Shown: piece by piece, positions 1-4,070 of the stretch
How the letters are laid out: each line of letters begins with the position of its first letter
Numbering within the stretch: the first letter of the stretch is position 1
From: Acidobacteriaceae bacterium
GTDB lineage: Bacteria; Acidobacteriota; Terriglobia; Terriglobales; Acidobacteriaceae
Assembly: GCA_003139975.1 (NCBI GenBank)
Contig: PLHN01000441.1
Location: 1,294-9,428 of the forward strand
Reading direction: 5' to 3'
Length of the DNA: 8,135 nt
Made by a program: the position numbers and the translations under genes
Notes under the pieces: generated by a model
The model's database searches: none
Told to the model about the DNA's origin: nothing
The model's input: the letters and a program-made list of their open reading frames with translations, nothing else

Positions 1-312
1 GAAATGATCAAGTACAAAGGCTTCCCCGTCGCCCCCGCGGAAGTCGAAGCCGTCCTGCTCGAGCATCCGGCAGTCCGCGACTGCGGAGTAGTGGCCAAGC
101 CCAACGCCGACGCCGGAGAAATCCCCTGCGCCTTCGTCGTCCTCCGCGACGGCTTTACGTCATCGGACAAGCTCGACGCCGAACTCCGTGCCTTCGTAGC
201 CGACCGCCTCGCCCACCACAAGCAGCCTCGCGAAGTGCATTTCGTAGACGCCGTCCCGCGCACGCCGTCCGGCAAAGTGCTCCGCCGCGAACTGCGTAAG
301 GGCTTGTCGTAA
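1..312 (+). CDS. AMP-dependent acyl-CoA synthetase/ligase, C-terminal part (5' end outside window)
   Basis: This is the C-terminal subdomain of an adenylate-forming enzyme (ANL superfamily, fatty-acyl- or 4-coumarate-CoA-ligase type), which activates a carboxylic acid with ATP and transfers it to CoA. The reading frame is open from base 1, so the visible ~103 residues are only the mobile C-terminal lid. It begins with the family signature IKYKGFPVAPAEVEAVLLEHPAV, in which the KGxxVxPxEVE stretch follows the hinge. It ends with PRTPSGKVLRREL, where the lysine (91st residue counting from the ATG at position 4) corresponds to the invariant catalytic lysine of the adenylation step. The ATG at 4 is internal to the domain and is not the true start. 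Substrate specificity lies in the missing N-terminal domain and cannot be inferred. The stop at 310-312 is followed by 60 bases without a clear terminator, then the toxin-antitoxin promoter. Confidence 0.93.
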   Translation, partial: EMIKYKGFPVAPAEVEAVLLEHPAVRDCGVVAKPNADAGEIPCAFVVLRDGFTSSDKLDAELRAFVADRLAHHKQPREVHFVDAVPRTPSGKVLRRELRKGLS

Positions 313-372
313 GACGTCAGCGGCGCCTGCCTCCGCGCGCGCTCCCAAACAGTCCGGAGCTGATTCGGAAAT

Positions 373-415
373 TTGACACTCACGTGCACTACGTGTTACA
401 CGTATTATACGTGTA
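373..415 (+). promoter_or_regulatory. Promoter with overlapping palindromic operator of the toxin-antitoxin operon
   Basis: A perfect TTGACA (-35) lies at 373-378. Downstream, where the -10 should be, is a dense cluster of ACGTG cores: at 382-386, 391-395, 399-403 (inverted) and 409-413. Two overlapping palindromes result: ACGTGT-T-ACACGT at 391-403, and a 9-1-9 palindrome, TACACGTAT-T-ATACGTGTA, at 397-415. No good -10 hexamer at 16-18 spacing stands apart from the palindromes; TACACG at 397-402, preceded by TG, is the best candidate. Type II antitoxins usually repress their own operon by binding such repeats, alone or with the toxin, so autoregulation is a strong inference. The exact -10 is uncertain. 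Confidence 0.72.
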
Positions 416-428
416 GAAGAGGTAAATC

Positions 429-683
429 ATGGCGGCTTCCCGGAATCGCGACAAGCAGAACCTGACGATCAGCCTCACCCGGCAGGTGCTCAAGAAAGCA
501 AAAATCCTTGCCGCCCGGCGAGAAACGTCCATCAGCGGTCTCATTGCGCAGGAGATCGAATTCCTGGTTGGCGAGGAAGAAGCCTATGAGCGCGCCGAAA
601 ACCAGGCTATGGCGCTTCTCGACAAGGGCTTCCATTTGGGCGGTGTGATTCGCGCAACCCGGGAAGAACTGCATGAGCGCTAA
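429..683 (+). CDS. Antitoxin of a VapBC-type toxin-antitoxin pair, ribbon-helix-helix-like
   Basis: An 84-residue protein directly upstream of a PIN-domain toxin, expected to neutralise it by direct binding and to repress the operon. The N-terminal NLTISLT (residues 11-17) fits the DNA-binding beta strand of a ribbon-helix-helix (CopG/Arc-like) fold. Helix 1 would be about residues 18-31, the turn ETSIS 32-36, and helix 2 from 37 onward. The rest (about 45-84) is charged and helical, with FHLGG at 68-72, as expected for the toxin-binding tail. The start ATG at 429 has AAGAGG (417-422) six bases upstream and follows the palindromic operator. The last 11 bases overlap the toxin start, so translation is probably coupled. 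The family assignment rests on pattern and context; the exact antitoxin family is not certain. Confidence 0.82.
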   Translation: MAASRNRDKQNLTISLTRQVLKKAKILAARRETSISGLIAQEIEFLVGEEEAYERAENQAMALLDKGFHLGGVIRATREELHER

Positions 684-1092
684 GACCTTTGTAGATACGA
701 ATGTCCTGATCTACGCCCACGACGTTGACGCGAGGGAAAAGCACGAAACCGCGAAGAGTCTTCTGCGCGAACTCTGGAGCGAACGCAGCGGCCTTCTCAG
801 TATGCAGGTGCTCCAGGAATTCTACGTGAATGTCACCCGCAAGATTCCCCGTCCGCTATCAAAGCAGTCGGCGCGCCTGGTCGTGAACAGTTACGCGATC
901 TGGTGCGTTGAGGCTGCGCCCGCCGACATCTCGCCTGCCTTTCAGATCGAGGACGAATCTCGCATCGGATTTTGGGATGCCCTCATCGTAGCGTCGGCCC
1001 TCAAGAGCGGCGCCAACCGCATCCTCTCCGAAGATCTCAACGCAAGGCAAACCATCGCGGGCATGCGGATTGAGAACCCTTTCGCAAGATAG
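673..1092 (+). CDS. vapC: PIN-domain ribonuclease toxin (VapC-type)
   Basis: A 139-residue PIN-domain protein, predicted Mg2+-dependent endoribonuclease acting on RNA in the cytoplasm when not held by its antitoxin. The hallmark acidic residues are all present: D8 in FVDTNVLIY, E49 in LQEFYVN, D102 in GFWDALIV and D121 in LSEDLN. The length matches the family, so the enzyme looks intact. It starts with an ATG inside the antitoxin gene (11-base overlap), with GGGAAG at 661-666 as a ribosome binding site. Known VapC toxins cut tRNA or the sarcin-ricin loop of 23S rRNA; the target here cannot be read from the sequence. The wider PIN family also has RNases outside toxin-antitoxin systems, but the gene order and operator argue for a VapBC module. 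Confidence 0.92.
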   Translation: MSAKTFVDTNVLIYAHDVDAREKHETAKSLLRELWSERSGLLSMQVLQEFYVNVTRKIPRPLSKQSARLVVNSYAIWCVEAAPADISPAFQIEDESRIGFWDALIVASALKSGANRILSEDLNARQTIAGMRIENPFAR

Positions 1093-1182
1093 GCCAGAGC
1101 GAAGCTAGGCTAGAGTAACGTTGCCCAACTCCTCGACTCTGTGATCGCTCTCCGAACCTCCGGGTTTCAGCCCAGCAATCTC

Positions 1183-1210
1183 ACCGCAAACCTCTGACCT
1201 CTGACCGCAA
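1183..1210 (+). repeat. Short heptanucleotide-phased repeat, four units
   Basis: Four consecutive 7-base units read ACCGCAA, ACCTCTG, ACCTCTG, ACCGCAA: two identical units flanked by two identical outer ones. The same ACCTCTG unit recurs in a longer degenerate array at 7745-7841, and related units occur at 7166-7193. All three lie between genes. This copy sits just upstream of the putative promoter of the ABC permease gene. Function is unknown. Confidence 0.6.
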
Positions 1211-1212
1211 GG

Positions 1213-1218
1213 TAAAAT
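1213..1218 (+). promoter_or_regulatory. Possible -10 box of the ABC permease gene
   Basis: TAAAAT (5 of 6 to TATAAT) lies 17 bases before the ATG at 1236. Initiation about seven bases downstream would give a very short leader, which fits the lack of a Shine-Dalgarno sequence at this start. No convincing -35 is visible, because that region holds the heptamer repeat. Confidence 0.3.
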
Positions 1219-1235
1219 GTCTTCATCACTCCGTC

Positions 1236-2381
1236 ATGACCCTCTCCACCTTCGTCACCAAGTCCGCCTTCCGCAACAAGCGCCGCAGCCTGCTGACCGT
1301 CACCAGCATCGCCTTCTCGCTGCTGCTGCTCAGCATCATGCTCTGCTTCTGGCGCAGCTTCTACATCGACAAAGGCGCGCCCGACTCCGCGCTCCGCATC
1401 ATGACGCGCCACAAAGTCTCGCTCGCCAACTTTCTGCCCATTTATTACCGCGACAAGATCCGCGCCATCCCCGGCGTAGTGCATGTCGTCCCGATGACCT
1501 ACTTCGGTGGAAAGTATAAAGACGACAAGCCCCAAAACTATTTCGCCCAGATGGCCACCGACCCGGACGAGTACTTCGATGTCGCTGCCGACAAGATCAT
1601 GCCCGCGGAGCAGCTTGCTGCCTGGAAAAAAGACCGCGCCGGCTGCGTCGTCGATGTCGATCTAGCCCGCAAACACAACTGGAAACTTGGCGATCACATC
1701 CACCTGCAAGGCACTATTTTCCCGGCTAATCTCGATCTCACGATACGCGGCATCTATACCATCGATCCTCCGTCCAGCAACCTTTACTTCCACACGAAGT
1801 ATCTGGAGGAGTCCGACGACTATTTCAAAGACAACGCCATGTTCTTCTTCGTCCGCGTTGACACTCCCGATCACATGCCCGTTGTCGCTCGCGCCATCGA
1901 CGACATGTTCCACGGGAGCCCGGTCCCCACCAAGAGCGAGAGCGAGCAAGCCTTCAAGCTCGACTTCGTTGCCCTGCTCGGCAACGTGAAAGCCTTCATC
2001 CTGAGCATCTGCGGCGCCGTGGTCTTCACCATGCTCCTGGTTTGCGCCAACACCATGGCCATGTCGATCCGCGAACGCACCCGCGAAGTCGCCGTGCTGC
2101 GCACGATTGGCTTCACCCGCGGCAGCATTCTGCGATTGCTGCTCAGCGAATCGGTCGCCATCGCTCTCATTGGAGGCATCGCTGGTGTGCTCAGCGCCAC
2201 TGGCGTTGTCCTGTTTATGGCTCGTCCCGGCGTCGGCCTGCCCGTTTCCATGCACATGACCGCGGACACCGCGGGCGTTGTCATGCTGGTGGCCGCGTTC
2301 GTCGGACTTGTCAGCGGCCTGATTCCCTCCTACCGCGCGTCCAACCTCGGCATCGTCGACGCCCTCCGTTATCTGGGTTAG
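1236..2381 (+). CDS. MacB/FtsX-like ABC transporter permease
   Basis: A 381-residue inner-membrane permease of the MacB/FtsX/LolC type, which works by mechanotransmission rather than classical channel transport. The topology is typical: a positively charged N-terminus (NKRRS), one membrane helix at about 18-39, a large periplasmic domain (about 45-250, MacB-PCD-like), then three helices at about 252-275, 302-328 and 343-363. Between helices 2 and 3, RERTREVAVLRTIGFTR (279-295) is the conserved cytoplasmic coupling region that contacts the ATPase, and the end IPSYRASNLGIVDALR is the usual family tail. No ATP-binding subunit or second permease lies in the window: the upstream neighbour is the toxin, the downstream one a small Cys-rich protein. 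The partner must be encoded elsewhere or the gene is an orphan. No clear Shine-Dalgarno precedes the ATG; an ATG at 1217 is out of frame. Confidence 0.9.
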   Translation: MTLSTFVTKSAFRNKRRSLLTVTSIAFSLLLLSIMLCFWRSFYIDKGAPDSALRIMTRHKVSLANFLPIYYRDKIRAIPGVVHVVPMTYFGGKYKDDKPQNYFAQMATDPDEYFDVAADKIMPAEQLAAWKKDRAGCVVDVDLARKHNWKLGDHIHLQGTIFPANLDLTIRGIYTIDPPSSNLYFHTKYLEESDDYFKDNAMFFFVRVDTPDHMPVVARAIDDMFHGSPVPTKSESEQAFKLDFVALLGNVKAFILSICGAVVFTMLLVCANTMAMSIRERTREVAVLRTIGFTRGSILRLLLSESVAIALIGGIAGVLSATGVVLFMARPGVGLPVSMHMTADTAGVVMLVAAFVGLVSGLIPSYRASNLGIVDALRYLG

Positions 2382-2417
2382 CGCTTCGGGCGCGCATTCT
2401 CGTCCGGTGAGCTCAAG

Positions 2418-2426
2418 TGCTACACT
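2418..2426 (+). promoter_or_regulatory. Extended -10 promoter, possibly giving a leaderless transcript
   Basis: TGC-TACACT has the extended -10 form (TGn plus a hexamer matching TATAAT at 4 of 6). Transcription starting about seven bases downstream would begin at about 2433, almost on the ATG at 2435. This implies a leaderless or near-leaderless mRNA and argues against the upstream in-frame GTG at 2417, which lies inside this element. No strong -35 is seen. Confidence 0.4.
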
Positions 2427-2434
2427 CGCTTGCG

Positions 2435-2743
2435 ATGCGGACCGACATTCTTCCCCTTTGCGACCAGCATTACCGCACCATGGAGCCTGCTCTCGCCCCC
2501 TACAGCGCCGATTTCTCCATCGAATTCTTCCGCTGCACCGACAAGTTCTGCCATCGCTGCTTCGGCGAGCGCATCGGCTACTCCACGCCGCAACGCGGAG
2601 CTTCGCCCGTTTTCGCTCCCGACCAGCCTCGATGCGACCGTCACGGTCGTCCCATGTTCATCATCAGCATCGATCGTCAGCGCAATCATCTGACCTACGC
2701 CTGTCCTGAACCAGACTGCCCCGAACGCGTCGTCCGCACCTAG
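2435..2743 (+). CDS. Small Cys/His-rich putative zinc-binding protein with an internal duplication
   Basis: A 102-residue cytoplasmic protein with no signal peptide or membrane segment; I do not recognise a named family. Its metal-ligand-like residues occur in two matching sets. The first is C9-D-Q-H12 followed by C34-x4-C39 (with an extra C42); the second is C67-D-R-H70 followed by C90-x4-C95. The segments CDQHYRTM and CDRHGRPM also share R and M at the same positions, so the protein looks like a tandem duplication of one CxxH...CxxxxC zinc-ribbon-like unit of about 30 residues, separated by a Pro/Ser-rich linker. The ATG at 2435 is preferred to GTG 2417 because the GTG overlaps the likely promoter. 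It lies 53 bases after the permease gene on the same strand but probably has its own promoter. Function unknown; nucleic-acid or protein binding is only a guess. Confidence 0.72.
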   Translation: MRTDILPLCDQHYRTMEPALAPYSADFSIEFFRCTDKFCHRCFGERIGYSTPQRGASPVFAPDQPRCDRHGRPMFIISIDRQRNHLTYACPEPDCPERVVRT

Positions 2744-2920
2744 TCGATGCCTCCGGCGGCCACCATGTGGCTCGACTCCCTTTGGTGCGGTCTTTTAGAA
2801 TCAAGGATTGGAAAGTTTTCAGGTCTCTGATAAACACGGAGTCGCAGGTAAGCACTTTGAACAATACCGGCGCCTCAAAGCAGAGCTTGCCATAGAAGAG
2901 GAACACTTCTCCCTGCCAGA

Positions 2921-2945
2921 AACCCGGCCCTCCCGGGGCCGGGTT
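2921..2945 (-). terminator. Hairpin terminator of the secreted-protein gene
   Basis: A perfect 10-base-pair GC-rich stem (AACCCGGCCC / GGGCCGGGTT) closes a five-base loop. It begins 12 bases beyond the stop codon of the minus-strand gene ending at 2958. On the minus strand the stem ends in TT and is followed by TCTGG, so the U-tract is short. The stem is strong enough to act as a terminator or 3'-end stabiliser. On the plus strand it has no T-tract. Confidence 0.7.
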
Positions 2946-2957
2946 GCGTGGTCTCTC

Positions 2958-3779
2958 CTAGAAGCGCCTGTAACCTCCGTTAATTGTGATCGATTTGTGG
3001 GGGCCGAGCGTACCGTTCCAGTCGTATCCCACGCTGCCGTCGCCAAACCATGGTGTCGATGAGGGCAGGTTATTGACGGGTGCGCAAGGATCGGGCGCGT
3101 CAGGTGTGTCTTGAATGAACGCAAAGCGTGTGGTGTTCGATGGGACCGCAAACAACGCCACGCCGTGGGTGTTGAAGCCGGGATTGTATCCCCACGCGGA
3201 ATCCCAGTCGAAATCGAACCAGTTGTTGAAGTCCCCACCGTCGGCGTTGTTGGCATCGATATCCGCGTAGCGAACCAGGGCATAATCCTTGGAAACCGCA
3301 GTTTGATTCTTGAGTGTCATCGTGATGTTGATAGTCGGTAGGGTCGTAGTCCGGGTGAAGGATTGAGTCAGGGTGAACACTCCGTCCGAGGTCGTGCGCG
3401 TGATCTTGAGCGGAAACGTGCCGGGACCTCCGGGTTGCGAAATTACCGACGCTTGCCAGTTGCCAGAGTCACCGCCATCGGCCCAATCGTAATATCGAGT
3501 CAAGGTGTCAAAGTCACAGATGCCATAGCCTTCGAGGTAGCCACCTTCGCGGATGTGCTCGACACCCTGAGGGCTCTGAAATTCGGTGACATTGCCGTTC
3601 TGCGTCGTACAGAACTGAAAATAGGTCAGGTTGCTGCCCGAGGTGAAGGTGGATTGGCAATTGCTCGTGGCGTCGCCGCGCACCCCTTCCGGGTTGTGAG
3701 CTTGTTGCCGGCCTTGCGCGAATCCGTATGCCCCTAACGCGAGAACGGCGACGAAAAGAAACCACTTCTTGACAGTCAT
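2958..3779 (-). CDS. Secreted protein of unknown function with duplicated ADGGDxxNW motif
   Basis: A 273-residue exported protein that I do not recognise. Residues 1-21 (MTVKKWFLFV then a hydrophobic run to AYGFA) form a clear Sec signal peptide, with cleavage likely near residues 21-23. The mature part is rich in Thr, Asn, Gly and aromatic residues, as in beta-sandwich exoproteins. It has four cysteines (C41, C57, C88, C232) that could form disulfides. The motif ADGGDxxNW occurs twice, at 100-108 and 179-187; the second follows D173-I-D175-A-N177, an Asp-rich pattern like Ca2+-binding loops. The ATG at 3779 is chosen over an in-frame start at 3815 because AAGGAG stands seven bases before it and the signal peptide begins there. 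It is divergent from the wHTH-TolB-TPR gene. A weak promoter may lie at 3926-3955 (TTAAGA, 18 bases, TATTGT), giving a long leader. Calcium or carbohydrate binding is a guess. Confidence 0.82.
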   Translation of the reverse strand: MTVKKWFLFVAVLALGAYGFAQGRQQAHNPEGVRGDATSNCQSTFTSGSNLTYFQFCTTQNGNVTEFQSPQGVEHIREGGYLEGYGICDFDTLTRYYDWADGGDSGNWQASVISQPGGPGTFPLKITRTTSDGVFTLTQSFTRTTTLPTINITMTLKNQTAVSKDYALVRYADIDANNADGGDFNNWFDFDWDSAWGYNPGFNTHGVALFAVPSNTTRFAFIQDTPDAPDPCAPVNNLPSSTPWFGDGSVGYDWNGTLGPHKSITINGGYRRF

Positions 3780-3786
3780 CGGTTGT

Positions 3787-3792
3787 CTCCTT
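3787..3792 (-). promoter_or_regulatory. Ribosome binding site deciding the start of the secreted-protein gene
   Basis: On the minus strand AAGGAG lies seven bases before the ATG at 3779, which fixes the start there rather than 36 bases upstream. The initiation region AAGGAGACAACCGATGA is almost identical to that of the other small secreted protein at 6924 (one difference in 17). Confidence 0.8.
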
Positions 3793-3933
3793 GGAAGATT
3801 TTTGTTTTGGCGCATTGGAGTGCCGAATCGAGGTCCAGCTTTGATGTTTCTGCCCCACCCAGATCAACTCGCCGCGGACACCGCTCCAAAGTTGCCGCGC
3901 ATGATGGCCGATTCGAACGCTGATCACAATAGC

Positions 3934-3958
3934 GGCTCCCTGTCGGGAGTCTTAATTT
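3934..3958 (+). terminator. Terminator-like hairpin in the divergent intergenic region (or operator)
   Basis: On the plus strand, GGCTCCC and GGGAGTC-type arms (seven pairs including one G-T, loop TGTC) are followed at once by TTAATTTT, the form of an intrinsic terminator. No plus-strand gene precedes it: 3780-3930 is the upstream region of a minus-strand gene. The same inverted repeat also fits between a candidate minus-strand -35 (TTAAGA, 3950-3955) and -10 (TATTGT, 3926-3931), where it could be an operator. The sequence alone does not decide. Confidence 0.4.
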
Positions 3959-4019
3959 TCATGTCCCCTTAACTTATTGGCAGGATTGGACATGCCGCGA
4001 AGTTACGAAGCAGGTTAAA

Positions 4020-4070
4020 ATGGCTGCGTTGACCGGGGAGTGTTTGCCGTGGGGCACGGCCCATTCGTAG
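4020..4070 (+). other. Possible 16-codon upstream reading frame ahead of the wHTH-TolB-TPR gene
   Basis: An ATG at 4020 with AGCAGG five bases upstream opens a 16-codon frame that ends in TAG at 4068-4070. The TAG overlaps a GTG at 4070 (TAGTG) that is in frame with the regulator and would start it at MSVPIRFGD, just before the DNA-binding domain. This is the geometry of translational coupling. Against it, TAAAAT at 4016-4021 could be the -10 of the promoter, in which case this frame would not be transcribed. Confidence 0.25.

Noticed and set aside
1217..1519. 100-residue plus-strand frame starting at ATG 1217
   Set aside because: Out of frame with the permease, low-complexity His/Gln/Leu/Arg composition, no recognisable domain; the ATG overlaps a -10-like box.
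1662..2255. 197-residue open frame on the minus strand inside the permease gene
   Set aside because: It mirrors the permease coding strand, is rich in His/Glu/Asp/Gly as expected of GC-rich antisense frames, has no domain pattern and no ribosome binding site; the permease frame has clear membrane helices and family motifs.
2808..3062. 84-residue plus-strand frame starting at TTG, with TAGAAT seven bases upstream
   Set aside because: The first 40 residues look protein-like and the -10-like box is suggestive, but the frame runs through the strong minus-strand terminator and into the secreted-protein gene, has a TTG start and no Shine-Dalgarno. It might be a remnant; not supported enough to call.
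2819..3283. 154-residue minus-strand frame overlapping the secreted-protein gene
   Set aside because: Same strand but different frame from the well-supported secreted protein, Thr/Arg/Pro-rich shadow, no start signal.
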